A DNA stretch of 64,000 bases from Flavobacterium sp. ACN2 (GCF_002303885.1 NZ_MRCM01000012.1:62001-126000), one strand, 5' to 3'. Shown: positions 9,543 through 18,756, counted from the first letter of the stretch. Made by a program: numbers and translations. The notes: generated from the sequence alone by a model not told the origin.

Positions 9543-10688
9543 ATGAAAGTAACAAAATTAGCATTTGTCTTGTTTGGACTTTTCCTTTTAGGAAGTTGTA
9601 AATCGGCTTTAGAGAAAAAGACTTGGAAAGAGGGGATTTTAGTAGATCAATTTGTTTACGATAAAGCGCCTTATCCGTCTTGCCATGCCATTACAATCGT
9701 CGAAGCTACAAATGGTGATTTAGTGGCCTCATGGTTTGGAGGAACTCACGAAAGAAATCCTGATGTTTGTATTTACGTTGCGATTAAACCAAAAGGAAGC
9801 GATACTTGGAAGGAAGGCGTAAAAGTAGCTGATGGTGTGATGAAAGAAGGGCCGAGATTACCAACATGGAATCCCGTTTTGTACCAAATTCCAGGTGGCG
9901 ATTTAATGTTGTTTTACAAAATCGGACCAAAACCATCAGAATGGTGGGGCGTAATCAGAACTTCATCTGATGGCGGAAAAACTTGGTCTGAAGCACAAAA
10001 GATGCCTGATGGTTTCTTAGGGCCAATCAAAAATAAACCAGTTTTATTAAGCAACGGAACTTTATTATGTCCGTCAAGTATAGAAGGCGATGGCTGGAGA
10101 CTTCGTATGGAATCTACTCCAGATTTCGGAAAAACTTGGGTAATGGGCGATACGCTTCCAAGAGGAAAACAAAAAATCAATGCGATTCAGCCAAGTATTT
10201 TATTTCATAAAGACGGAAGCATCCAAGCTATTGGAAGAACTAGAAATAGAGCTATTTTCAGCACATTCTCAAAAGATAACGGAAAAACGTGGTCGGATGT
10301 AGAGTTAATCGGACTTCCAAATAACAACTCAGGAACCGATGCTGTAACGTTAAAAGATGGTAGACATTTGTTAGTTTACAATCACGTTCTTCCTCCGGGA
10401 AAAGAAGCAAAAGGACCAAGAACGCCTTTAAACGTTTCGGTTTCTAAAGACGGAATTCACTGGAACGCGGCTTTGGTTTTAGAAGATTCAAAAATTAGTC
10501 AATATTCTTATCCATCGATGATTCAAGGTTCAGATGGAATGGTGCATATTGTGTATACTTGGAGAAGAGAAAAACTGAAATATGTAAAAGTGGATCCAAG
10601 TAAATTGGTTGCACTCCCAATCAAAAACGGAATCTGGCCAGGCGAAGAAGGAAAAGTGGTAACAGCAGTAAAAGCTGAAGAAGAGTAA
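9543..10688 (+). CDS. BNR/Asp-box beta-propeller lipoprotein (sialidase-like fold)
   Basis: A 381-aa lipoprotein (lipobox LLGSC, Cys19). It carries sialidase-type Asp boxes SSDGGKTW (about 141-148), STPDFGKTW (about 190-198) and SKDNGKTW (about 239-246), so it is a six-bladed propeller of the BNR_2 kind. The FRIP/RIP arginine motif of true GH33 sialidases is not visible near the N-terminus, where the sequence instead reads PSCHAITIVEATNGDLVASWFGG. Sialidase activity is therefore not supported. A divergent paralogue lies at 55832-56878 and shares the block WNPVL-x-LFYKIG-x-GPI-NKP. Possible roles are hydrolase or lyase on an acidic or keto-deoxy sugar, or a binding propeller; none is proven. 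Confidence 0.75.
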   Translation: MKVTKLAFVLFGLFLLGSCKSALEKKTWKEGILVDQFVYDKAPYPSCHAITIVEATNGDLVASWFGGTHERNPDVCIYVAIKPKGSDTWKEGVKVADGVMKEGPRLPTWNPVLYQIPGGDLMLFYKIGPKPSEWWGVIRTSSDGGKTWSEAQKMPDGFLGPIKNKPVLLSNGTLLCPSSIEGDGWRLRMESTPDFGKTWVMGDTLPRGKQKINAIQPSILFHKDGSIQAIGRTRNRAIFSTFSKDNGKTWSDVELIGLPNNNSGTDAVTLKDGRHLLVYNHVLPPGKEAKGPRTPLNVSVSKDGIHWNAALVLEDSKISQYSYPSMIQGSDGMVHIVYTWRREKLKYVKVDPSKLVALPIKNGIWPGEEGKVVTAVKAEEE

Positions 10689-10697
10689 AATAAAGTT

Positions 10698-10768
10698 CGC
10701 CACGAATTTCACTAATTTCCACAAATTTTTTAAAATACTAATTCGTGAAAATTCGTGGAAATCGTGGC
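10698..10768. repeat. Inverted repeat, CCACGAATT family
   Basis: GCCACGAATTTCACTAATT on the left and AATTCGTGGAAATCGTGGC on the right pair imperfectly, just downstream of the BNR gene. Same family as the outer arms at 909-1070. Confidence 0.75.
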
Positions 10769-10781
10769 AAAAAAATATAAA

Positions 10782-10922
10782 GCCACAGATTAAAATGATT
10801 AGAAAGATTTTCTTCTAATTAATCTCCAAAATCTGCTCAATCTGCGAGAGTTAAATTTTTCTCGCAGATTTAACAGATCGAGCAGATTTTTTTTAATCTA
10901 TTTAACCTTTATAATCTGTGGC
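10782..10922. repeat. Nested inverted repeat (GCCACAGATTA outside, GCAGATT inside)
   Basis: The outer arms GCCACAGATTA (10782) and TAATCTGTGGC (10912-10922) enclose a GCAGATT-family palindrome (AATCTGCTCAATCTGCGAGAG facing CTCGCAGATTTAACAGATC). This is the second example in the first 11 kb of one family enclosing another. Confidence 0.8.
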
Positions 10923-10937
10923 AAAAAAAATATAAGC

Positions 10938-11822
10938 ATGAAATCTAAAAGAAATTTACTTATTGCAATGCTTGTTGTTATGTCGACAACATTTAATAGC
11001 TGTGCAACGGCTCAGTCTTCCAATAAAAAGCAAAAATATAAAGTGGCAGTTTGCGATTGGATGATTTTAAAAAGACAAAAATTAGGCGCTTTTGGTTTGG
11101 CTGCTGAAATAAAAGCTGACGGAATCGAACTGGATATGGGAGGTTTAGGAAATCGTCCCACTTTTGACAGCAAATTGGGTGATCCAGTTGAAAGACAAAA
11201 ATTCTTAGATAAATCGAAAGAAACCGGAGTTGGAATCAGCTCGATTGCAATGTCTGGATTTTATGCACAGTCTTTTGCCACAAGAGAAATTGCACCAATG
11301 ATTGCGGATTGTATTGAGGCTATGAAAAACATGAAAGTAAAAGTGGCTTATTTGCCGTTAGGAACTCAAACCGATTTGGTTAAGAATCCTGAATTACGTC
11401 CCGAAGTGATTAAAAGATTGCAATGGGCAGGAAAGGAAGTAGGGAAGATTGGTGGTGTTATCGCAATTGAAACTTCTTTAAGTGCTACTGAAGAGAAAAA
11501 ACTTTTAGAAGAAGTAGGTTCAAAATATATTAAAAGCTCTTTCAATTTTGCTAATGCTTTAGATAATAAAAGAGATATTTCATCAGAATTAAAAATCTTA
11601 GGAAAGAAATATTTAGCGCAGATTCACGCTTCCAACACCGATCAGTTTTGGTTGGAAAATGACAAGGCGATCGATATGCCAAAAATCAAACAAACTTTGG
11701 ATGAAATGAAATGGAGTGGATGGCTAATTGTAGAGCGTTCTCGAGACGTGACACAAGTGCATAATGTAAAAGCCAATTACGGCGCAAACGTAGCTTATTT
11801 GAAGAAGATTTTCCAGAATTAA
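10938..11822 (+). CDS. Exported sugar-phosphate isomerase/epimerase-fold protein
   Basis: A 294-aa protein of the xylose-isomerase-like TIM-barrel superfamily (AP endonuclease 2 type). The strands and loops KVAVCDWMILKRQ, ADGIELDMGG, GVGISSIAMSG, IGGVIAIETSL, LAQIHASNTD and WLIVERSRD are spaced as in that fold. It begins with a signal sequence (MKSKRNLLIAMLVVMSTTFNSCATAQ) that probably ends in a lipidated Cys, so it works outside the cytoplasm, which is odd for an enzyme family mostly acting on free or phosphorylated sugars. Its position between enzyme genes suggests it handles a released sugar or lactone in the periplasm. Substrate unknown. Confidence 0.75.
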   Translation: MKSKRNLLIAMLVVMSTTFNSCATAQSSNKKQKYKVAVCDWMILKRQKLGAFGLAAEIKADGIELDMGGLGNRPTFDSKLGDPVERQKFLDKSKETGVGISSIAMSGFYAQSFATREIAPMIADCIEAMKNMKVKVAYLPLGTQTDLVKNPELRPEVIKRLQWAGKEVGKIGGVIAIETSLSATEEKKLLEEVGSKYIKSSFNFANALDNKRDISSELKILGKKYLAQIHASNTDQFWLENDKAIDMPKIKQTLDEMKWSGWLIVERSRDVTQVHNVKANYGANVAYLKKIFQN

Positions 11823-11875
11823 ACAATAAACAGTGATCAATATGTAATCGTTAAACAACACAATTTTTCACTATA

Positions 11876-11941
11876 AATCTGCCTAGTCTGCTAAATCTGC
11901 GAGAGATATTTTTCACGCAGATCGGGCAGATTTAGCAGATT
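11876..11941. repeat. Inverted repeat, GCAGATT family
   Basis: AAATCTGC-CTAG-TCTGCTAAATCTGCG on the left faces CGCAGATCGGGCAGATTT and AGCAGATT on the right, ending 10 bp before the next ATG. Confidence 0.8.
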
Positions 11942-11950
11942 ATTTTTAGA

Positions 11951-14704
11951 ATGAATACCCAAAAACAGCATACTATGAAATATTTACAATTACTTTTTTT
12001 ATGTTTTTATGTCTCTTTCGCGACAGCGCAAAACATCACTGTTGTTAGTGATCCGAGTTCGCCAAGAGCAAAATTTGGAGCAGAGAAATTATCTGAAACA
12101 CTTTCAGCAAAAGGATTCAGTGTAACTTCTTCTGATAAATTCAAAAAGTCAAAAGATAAAATAATTGTAATTGGAGAAAAAGGAACTGATTTCTGGAAGA
12201 AAAATGCTAAAAGCGCTAAAATCGATGACAGCAAATTAACCAAGAAAGAAGGTTTCCAGATTCGCACTCAAAATAATGTAATTTATGTTGAAGGAACAGA
12301 TGCTTCTGGTACTTTATACGGAGCTTTGGAATTAACAGATATAATTAAAGCTTCAGGAAAACTTCCTTCAGAAATTAATATTGAAGACAGTCCGGAAATG
12401 GTTTTGCGTGGAGCCTGCATCGGAATGCAGAAACCGGTTTATCTTCCAGGACGCGATGTTTACGAGTATCCGTACACGCCAGAAACTTTTCCATGGTTTT
12501 ACGATAAAGCTTTATGGGTAAAATATTTAGATATGCTGGTAGAAAACCGCATGAACTCGCTGTATTTATGGAACGGACACCCGTTTGCTTCTTTGGTAAA
12601 ATTGAAAGAATATCCGTTTGCGGTTGAGGTAAGCGACGAAGATTTCAAAAAGAATGAAGAAATCTATAAATTCTTAACGGTCGAAGCGAACAAAAGAGGA
12701 ATCTGGGTCATTCAGATGTTTTATAATATTATTGTTTCTAAGCCTTTTGCAGAGCATTACAACATTAAAACGCAGGATCGTTCAAGACCAATTACGCCTT
12801 TATTGTCAGATTACACCAGAAAATCTATTGCTGCATTCATTGAAAAATATCCAAATGTTGGATTATTAGTTTGTTTAGGAGAAGCTATCAACACGATTGA
12901 TGATGATGTAGAATGGTTTACCAAAACGATTATTCCAGGAGTTCAGGACGGATTAAAAGCATTGGGAAGAACAGACGAGCCGCCAATTATTCTTCGTTCT
13001 CATGATACAGATGGGCCTTTGGTAATGGAAAAGTCACTGCCATTATACAAAAACCTTTACACAGAAAGTAAATATACAGGAGAATCGTTAACGACTTATA
13101 CGCCAGGCGGTCCTTGGGGAGAAACACATAAACAGTTGAGTTCCCTAAAATCAATTCATATTGAGAACGTTCATATTTTGGCCAATTTAGAACCCTTCAG
13201 ATACGGTTCGCCAGATTTTATCCAAAAAACAGTAAAAGCGATGCACAGCGTTCACGGAGCAAATGCATTACACCTGTATCCGCAAGCTTCGTATTGGGAT
13301 TGGCCGTATTCGGCAGATAAAACTAAATCAGGTGAGCGTTTATTAGAAATGGATCGCGATTGGATTTGGTATAAAGCTTGGGCAAGATATGCTTGGGACA
13401 GTAAAAGAGATCGTACTGAAGAAGTTAAATTTTGGGATAAAGATTTAGCAGATAAATTTGGAACGACTCAGGAAGCGGCCAATAATATTTTAAAAGCGTA
13501 CGAAGAAACGGGAGAAATTGCGCCAAAAACCTTAAGACGTTTCGGAATCACAGAAGGAAACCGTCAAACCTTATTGCTAGGAATGTTCGAAAGCCAATTG
13601 GTGAATCCGTCAAAATGGAGAGTTTATCCAGGATTCCATGAATCTTGTGGACCAGCAGGAGAATTGCTTTTGGAATATGCTAAAAAAGAATGGAACAAAG
13701 AACCACATTCTGGCGAACTTCCAACTCAGATTATTGCCGAAATTACCGAACACGGAAGATTGGCTGTCGAAGCAATTGACAAAGCTGAAGCCAGCGTAAC
13801 CAAGGATAAAGAAGAATTTGAACGCCTTAGAAATGATATTCATGCGTATAAAGCGTTTGCTGATTTCTTCTCAGAAAAAGTAAAAGCTGCTCTATTGGTT
13901 TTAAGATACAGTTATTCAAACGATATTGCCGATTTAGACAAAGCGATGCCTCATTTAGAAAAAAGTATCGAATACTATGAGTTATTGGTAAAACTAACAA
14001 AAGATACCTATTACTATGCCAACAGTATGCAGACGGCTCAACGTCGAATTCCGATTGGAGGAGACGACGGAAACAACAAAACTTGGGCTGAATTATTACC
14101 GCATTACGAGCGTGAATTGGCTAATTTTAAAAGAAATCTTGAGAAGCTAAAATCTTCAAAAGATGGTAAGATCGAAACCAAAGAAGGGAAACCTTGGAAA
14201 ACAGCTGAAGTAACTTTCATCGACGAAAAACCGGGAACGTATTTAGTAAAACCGGGAACAAAAGTCTACGGAACAGATATTTCTGAGTTAACTAAAATTG
14301 CTCCTGAACTTCAAAACCTAAAAGGATTCTCGTTCGTAGAAAATGATCAAAACGAAAAAGGAACACATTTGAAGTTTAGAAATACAAAAGCGGTTAAATT
14401 AGTGGTTGGGTATTTCAATTCAGATCAGAAGAGATTTTTATTACCACCAAGTTTAGAAACCGATGCTGCAGGAAATGCGCACGGTCAAGCCGAAGTGATT
14501 CTGGCAAGTGCAATGAATTTAAAAGATTTACCACGTGTAAACATTCACACCTATACTTTTCAGGCGGGTGAGAATAAATTAGATTTAGGAAAAGGAAAAG
14601 TATTGATTTTAGGTTTCATCGACGCAGATCAAACCATAACACCACGTGATGTTGGATATATTGATGCAGGAGAAAAAGCGGCTATCGATTGGTTGTTTTA
14701 TTAA
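11951..14704 (+). CDS. GH67/GH115-like TIM-barrel enzyme, candidate alpha-uronidase
   Basis: A large exported protein (917 aa; the ATG at 11975, MKYLQLLFLCFYVSFATAQ, gives the cleaner signal peptide). The N-terminal 25-155 region (ITVVSDPSSPRAKFGAEKLSETL, IYVEGTDASGTLYGALELTDII) resembles the alpha/beta domain found before GH20, GH67 and GH84 barrels. The central barrel (about 155-480) has RMNSLYLWNGHPF, LVCLGEAIN (Glu311) and ILANLEPFRYGSPD (Glu414) as catalytic candidates. A helical region and a C-terminal beta domain follow. This plan fits an alpha-glucuronidase/galacturonidase type; family GH138 (an RG-II alpha-galacturonidase family) is a possibility I cannot confirm. Neighbouring GH78 and GH95 support an acidic pectic substrate. 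Confidence 0.55.
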   Translation: MNTQKQHTMKYLQLLFLCFYVSFATAQNITVVSDPSSPRAKFGAEKLSETLSAKGFSVTSSDKFKKSKDKIIVIGEKGTDFWKKNAKSAKIDDSKLTKKEGFQIRTQNNVIYVEGTDASGTLYGALELTDIIKASGKLPSEINIEDSPEMVLRGACIGMQKPVYLPGRDVYEYPYTPETFPWFYDKALWVKYLDMLVENRMNSLYLWNGHPFASLVKLKEYPFAVEVSDEDFKKNEEIYKFLTVEANKRGIWVIQMFYNIIVSKPFAEHYNIKTQDRSRPITPLLSDYTRKSIAAFIEKYPNVGLLVCLGEAINTIDDDVEWFTKTIIPGVQDGLKALGRTDEPPIILRSHDTDGPLVMEKSLPLYKNLYTESKYTGESLTTYTPGGPWGETHKQLSSLKSIHIENVHILANLEPFRYGSPDFIQKTVKAMHSVHGANALHLYPQASYWDWPYSADKTKSGERLLEMDRDWIWYKAWARYAWDSKRDRTEEVKFWDKDLADKFGTTQEAANNILKAYEETGEIAPKTLRRFGITEGNRQTLLLGMFESQLVNPSKWRVYPGFHESCGPAGELLLEYAKKEWNKEPHSGELPTQIIAEITEHGRLAVEAIDKAEASVTKDKEEFERLRNDIHAYKAFADFFSEKVKAALLVLRYSYSNDIADLDKAMPHLEKSIEYYELLVKLTKDTYYYANSMQTAQRRIPIGGDDGNNKTWAELLPHYERELANFKRNLEKLKSSKDGKIETKEGKPWKTAEVTFIDEKPGTYLVKPGTKVYGTDISELTKIAPELQNLKGFSFVENDQNEKGTHLKFRNTKAVKLVVGYFNSDQKRFLLPPSLETDAAGNAHGQAEVILASAMNLKDLPRVNIHTYTFQAGENKLDLGKGKVLILGFIDADQTITPRDVGYIDAGEKAAIDWLFY

Positions 14705-14840
14705 TTTTTTGGGCGTGTCCCTTCGGGTCGGGCTGTACGTTCCCGCTTCCCGATGAAAAATCGGGAGAGCTCCACTGCCATCCCTCACGCAAATAAACGT
14801 GAAGTTAGACCTGACAGGTTTTCAAAATTCGTTAGGTTTG
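14705..14840. repeat. GC-rich structured intergenic element
   Basis: This stretch is clearly richer in GC than its surroundings and full of short dyads, for example GTCCCTTCGGGTCGGG and TTCCCGATGAAAAATCGGGA. It then reads through GAGCTCCACTGCCATCCCTC and a run ending ACGCAAATAAACGTGA. From memory, similar blocks occur as dispersed repeats in other Bacteroidota genomes, but I cannot verify that here. The short open frame across it (14753-14986) is not a gene. Confidence 0.55.
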
Positions 14841-14861
14841 CTCAAAGCATAAACACAATCT

Positions 14862-15062
14862 TGTCATCCCGAGGAACGAGGGATCTCCGCAAGAAGCTCT
14901 GGATAGTTTGTCATTTCGAGGAACGAGAAATCGCACTAGAAATTCCGTCCAGAAATTTGCCAATCTTTGTAGAGTTCCGTGTGTGATTTCTCCTTACGTC
15001 GAAATGACAAAAAGGGGAGTAAAATAGAAACTTAAACAACCTTATAATCACTTATATGGTTT
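14862..15062. repeat. GTCATTTCGA-family inverted repeat with half of an ATATAAG element
   Basis: TTTGTCATTTCGAGGAACG (from 14908) faces CTTACGTCGAAATGACAAA (ending about 15011), with GAGAAATCGCAC facing GTGTGATTTCTC inside. A related sequence TTGTCATCCCGAGGAACGAG precedes it at 14861. After it, CTTATAATCACTTATATGGTTTT (about 15040-15062) is a lone right arm of the ATATAAG family. No gene is supported in 14705-15069. Confidence 0.75.
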
Positions 15063-15069
15063 TAAAAAT

Positions 15070-18000
15070 ATGAATAGAATAGTTTTTTTTATTTTTTGTT
15101 TTTTTTCAAGCCTTTGCTTTGTTTGGAGTCAGAGCAAAGATTCGGGGAAGTTTCGTAAAGAAATTTCGCTGAATTCGTCTTGGGAAACCGTAATACTGGA
15201 TAATCTTCCGCTGAAAGAAGAAGATTTTGTAGAAAATCCAAAAACTGATTCCAATTGGCAAAAGGTTAGTGTGCCTCACAATTGGGATCAGTATTATGGT
15301 TTCAGAAGAACAAAACATGGAAATTTACATGGTACTGCATGGTACAAAAAAACGCTAAAACTTGATAAAAAAGAGAGTTCAAAACAACATTTTCTCTATT
15401 TTGAAGGTGTAAGTTCGTATGCCACAGTTTGGGTAAACGGTAAAAAAGTGGGCGAACACAAAGGCGGAAGAACCACTTTCACCTTAGATATTACAAAATC
15501 GGTTTCTTTCGATAAAGAAAATATCATTTTAGTAAAAGCAGGGCATCCATCTTTTATTGCCGATTTACCTTGGGTTTGCGGTGGCTGTTCTGGAGAATGG
15601 GGATTTTCAGAAGGTTCTCAGCCAATGGGGATTTTCAGGCCAGTTTCTTTGGTAATTACAAACGATATTAGAATTCAGCCGTTTGGTGTTCATATCTGGA
15701 ATGATAAATCAGTTTCCAAACAAAAAGCAATTCTTCATACTACAACAGAAATCAAGAACTACGGTACTTCACAACGCAACTTAACTATCGAAAATATCTT
15801 TCTTGATGCTTCAGGAAAGAAAGTTGTTGTCAATAAAAGCGATAACAAAATCAATTCGGGAGAAACAAAAGAAATAGCACAGACACTTCCTGAGATTCAA
15901 AATCCGAAATTATGGTCGCCATCCGATCCGTATTTGTACAAATTGGTTACTTCAGTTTACGAAAACGGAAAAATAATCGATCAGTTAACAACGCCTTACG
16001 GAATCCGTTGGGTAAGCTGGCCAGTTAGCCGTGACGGAAAAGACAATCGTTTTTTCATTAATGACGAGCCTGTTTTTATAAACGGTGTGTGCGAATACGA
16101 ACATTTGATTGGAAAAAGCCATTCATTTTCAGACGAAATGATTCATTCTCGAATCGAGCAAATCAAAGCAGGCGGATTTAATGCTTTTAGAGAAGCGCAT
16201 CAGCCTCATAATTTATTATATCAAAAAGAATTAGACGAAAACGGAATCCTGTTTTGGAGTCAGTTTTCGGCGCATATTTGGTACGATACGCCTGAGTTTA
16301 AAGAAAACTTTAAAACCTTATTAAGAGAATGGATTAAAGAACGCAGAAACAGTCCTTCGGTTGTTATGTGGGGATTGCAGAATGAAAGTACCATTCCGAA
16401 AGAATTTGCCGAAGAATGCACACAGATTATTCGTGAAATGGATCCATTATCAGCTTCACAACGTATTGTAACAACTTGTAATGGTGGAGAAGGAACAGAT
16501 TGGAATGTCGTTCAAAATTGGTCAGGAACTTATGGTGGAGATCCGTTGAAATACCATCTGGAAATGACCACTCAGTTATTAAACGGTGAGTACGGAGCAT
16601 GGCGTTCAGCCGATTTACATACCGAAGGAGAATTTGACCAAAAAGGAACTTTAAGCGAAAACCGTTTTTCTCAATTAATGGAAATTAAAGTTCGTGAAGC
16701 AGAATCGGTAAAAGATAAAATTGCAGGACAATTCAACTGGCTTTTTGCTTCGCACGAAAATCCGGGACGTGTACAAAACGGAGAAGGATTTAGAGATATT
16801 GACAAAGTTGGGCCAGTCAATTATAAAGGACTTTTTACGATTTGGGGCGAACCTCTGGATGCTTTTTATATGTACCGAGCCAATTATGTTTCGAACAAAA
16901 CTAATCCGATGGTATATATCGTTTCGCATACCTGGCCAAGTCGTTGGAAAACAACTGGAATCAAAAACGGAATCGATATTTACTCAAATTGCGATGAAGT
17001 AGAATTGTTCAACGATGTAAATAAATCTTCTTTAGGAAAACTAAAAAATCCAGGAATCGGACAGCATTTTCAGTTTAATAATGTCGACATTAAATACAAT
17101 GTTTTATATGCCGTTGGGTATGTAAACGGAAAAGCGGTTGCCAAAGATTATATCATTTTAAATAATCTGCCAAAAGCGCCAAATTTCGATGCTTTAACAA
17201 CAAATAAAGCAGATATTACAAAAGCTAAAAGCGGTTATAATTATATTTATAGAGTTAATTGCGGAGGTTCTGAACTAATTGATTCTGCTGGAAATACGTG
17301 GTTTACGGATACGCACAAAAACGGACAAAATACTTGGGGTTCGCTATCATGGACCGATAATTTTGAAAAACTTCCAGACTTTTTTGCTAGTCAAAGAACG
17401 ACTTTCGATCCGATAAACGGAACAAAAGATCCTGAATTATTTCAAAGTTTTAGATACGGAGTTGATAAACTACGTTATGAATTTCCTGTGCCAAACGGAG
17501 AATATTTGGTAGAATTGTATTTTACAGAACCTTGGTACGGAACTGGAGGCGGAATGGACTGCAAAGGCTGGCGTTTGTTTGATGTGGCCATCAACGATAA
17601 TGTTGTTTTAAAAGATTTTGATATTTGGGCAGAAGCAGGACATGACAATGCATTGAAGAAAACATTCAAAGTAAAAAGCACAAACGGAAAAATTGTGATT
17701 TCGTTCCCGAATGTAAAAGCTTCGCAGGCGATTATCTCGGCAATTGCAATTGCGACAAAGGATATTCACGCAAGACCAGCATCAGAATCTCCAAAAAACA
17801 TTCAAAATCTAGTTTTAGATTCTTATGAAAAAATCAACAGAATAGCTTCATGGCTGGATATTAATTCAAAACAATATTCAGATTCTGATGTTGTTTTTAC
17901 CGAATTGCCTTCAGAAATTTTTGGAGCAGATTATTTACAGTTTTCATCTCATTCTAAAAATAAAGGATCGTTTACCGCTAAAGAAGAATCGACTATTTAT

Positions 18001-18597
18001 TTTTTAGTTGAAGATAAAACAAAGACATTAAAAGAGCTTTCAGATTATAAAAAAATAGAAGAAAAAGCGAAGAACAGCAACGGAATTTCGTTTGATGTTT
18101 TCACTAAAAAAATAAAGAAAGGCGAGAAAATTCTTTTTCATAATGCTGAAACAATTTCTACAATTGTCGTTGTTCCAACTTATGATATGGGCGAAAAAGA
18201 CGATTCAAGACCTGTCGTAATCATTGAAGCCGAAAAAGCAAAAACAACAGGAACCGGAATAGAAAAAGGAAATTTCAAAAAAGCCGATTATATTGAGTTC
18301 ACTAAAAAGACAAACAACAGCATTGAGTTTGAAGTAAAACCAGGAGTTGCGGGAATTTATTTAATGCGTTTCCGTTTTATGAATAGAAATGAAACGCCTT
18401 TAAAAGTGAAATTCAAAATGGAAGATGCGTACGGGATTTTAATGCGAAACGATACGATTGAGTTTTTCCCTTCGCCTGAAAAATGGAAGATTTTGAATAC
18501 GACGTCAGGAGGTTATATCAATGCTGGAACGTATAAAATAACATTGGAAGGAGATGATTTGAAGGGATTGATGTTGGATAATTTTGAATTTCAGTAA
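15070..18597 (+). CDS. GH2 family glycosidase with malectin and C-terminal CBM6/35-like domains
   Basis: A 1175-aa exported retaining beta-glycosidase (signal peptide to FVWSQ). Domains in order: the GH2 sugar-binding domain (about 40-210, with VPHNWDQYYGFRR), an Ig-like domain (about 215-320), the TIM barrel (about 325-640), a malectin/CBM57-like domain (about 728-900, starting VNCGGSELIDSAGNTW), a linker region, and a final beta-sandwich (about 1055-1175, IEAEKAK to AGTYKITLEG-LDNFEF) of CBM6/35 type. The acid/base is Glu439 (GLQNES) and the nucleophile probably Glu507 (NGEYGAW). Most GH2 enzymes are 600-1000 aa, so the extra binding domains are notable. Substrate (galactoside or glucuronide) is undetermined. 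Confidence 0.85.
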   Translation: MNRIVFFIFCFFSSLCFVWSQSKDSGKFRKEISLNSSWETVILDNLPLKEEDFVENPKTDSNWQKVSVPHNWDQYYGFRRTKHGNLHGTAWYKKTLKLDKKESSKQHFLYFEGVSSYATVWVNGKKVGEHKGGRTTFTLDITKSVSFDKENIILVKAGHPSFIADLPWVCGGCSGEWGFSEGSQPMGIFRPVSLVITNDIRIQPFGVHIWNDKSVSKQKAILHTTTEIKNYGTSQRNLTIENIFLDASGKKVVVNKSDNKINSGETKEIAQTLPEIQNPKLWSPSDPYLYKLVTSVYENGKIIDQLTTPYGIRWVSWPVSRDGKDNRFFINDEPVFINGVCEYEHLIGKSHSFSDEMIHSRIEQIKAGGFNAFREAHQPHNLLYQKELDENGILFWSQFSAHIWYDTPEFKENFKTLLREWIKERRNSPSVVMWGLQNESTIPKEFAEECTQIIREMDPLSASQRIVTTCNGGEGTDWNVVQNWSGTYGGDPLKYHLEMTTQLLNGEYGAWRSADLHTEGEFDQKGTLSENRFSQLMEIKVREAESVKDKIAGQFNWLFASHENPGRVQNGEGFRDIDKVGPVNYKGLFTIWGEPLDAFYMYRANYVSNKTNPMVYIVSHTWPSRWKTTGIKNGIDIYSNCDEVELFNDVNKSSLGKLKNPGIGQHFQFNNVDIKYNVLYAVGYVNGKAVAKDYIILNNLPKAPNFDALTTNKADITKAKSGYNYIYRVNCGGSELIDSAGNTWFTDTHKNGQNTWGSLSWTDNFEKLPDFFASQRTTFDPINGTKDPELFQSFRYGVDKLRYEFPVPNGEYLVELYFTEPWYGTGGGMDCKGWRLFDVAINDNVVLKDFDIWAEAGHDNALKKTFKVKSTNGKIVISFPNVKASQAIISAIAIATKDIHARPASESPKNIQNLVLDSYEKINRIASWLDINSKQYSDSDVVFTELPSEIFGADYLQFSSHSKNKGSFTAKEESTIYFLVEDKTKTLKELSDYKKIEEKAKNSNGISFDVFTKKIKKGEKILFHNAETISTIVVVPTYDMGEKDDSRPVVIIEAEKAKTTGTGIEKGNFKKADYIEFTKKTNNSIEFEVKPGVAGIYLMRFRFMNRNETPLKVKFKMEDAYGILMRNDTIEFFPSPEKWKILNTTSGGYINAGTYKITLEGDDLKGLMLDNFEFQ

Positions 18598-18609
18598 ATA
18601 AAAAATTAA

Positions 18610-18742
18610 TCTCGCAAAGTCGCAAAAGCGCAAAGTTTTTTCTTAACCATATAAGTAATATAAGTTCAAGTAAGACAAACTTAAATTATCTTATATTACT
18701 TATATGGTTTAAATTTCTTTGCGTCTCCGCGCCTTTGCGAGA
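18610..18742. repeat. Nested inverted repeat (TCTCGCAAAG outside, ATATAAG inside)
   Basis: The outer arms 18610-18635 (TCTCGCAAAGTCGC...) and 18717-18742 (...CTTTGCGAGA) are imperfect complements. Inside them the arms 18645-18664 (AACCATATAAGTAATATAAG) and 18690-18709 are a perfect 20-bp inverted repeat. The same two-layer arrangement recurs at 22696-22832. Confidence 0.9.
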
Positions 18743-18756
18743 GAAAACTAAAGAAT

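Noticed and set aside
9543..10688. Annotation as a true GH33 sialidase
   Set aside because: Asp boxes are present but the arginine motif and other sialidase signatures were not seen, and sialic acid does not fit the neighbours.
14753..14986. Open frame of 77 codons after the GH67-like gene
   Set aside because: It runs through the GC-rich block and GTCATTTCGA repeats; the peptide is the translation of repeat DNA and has no domain.
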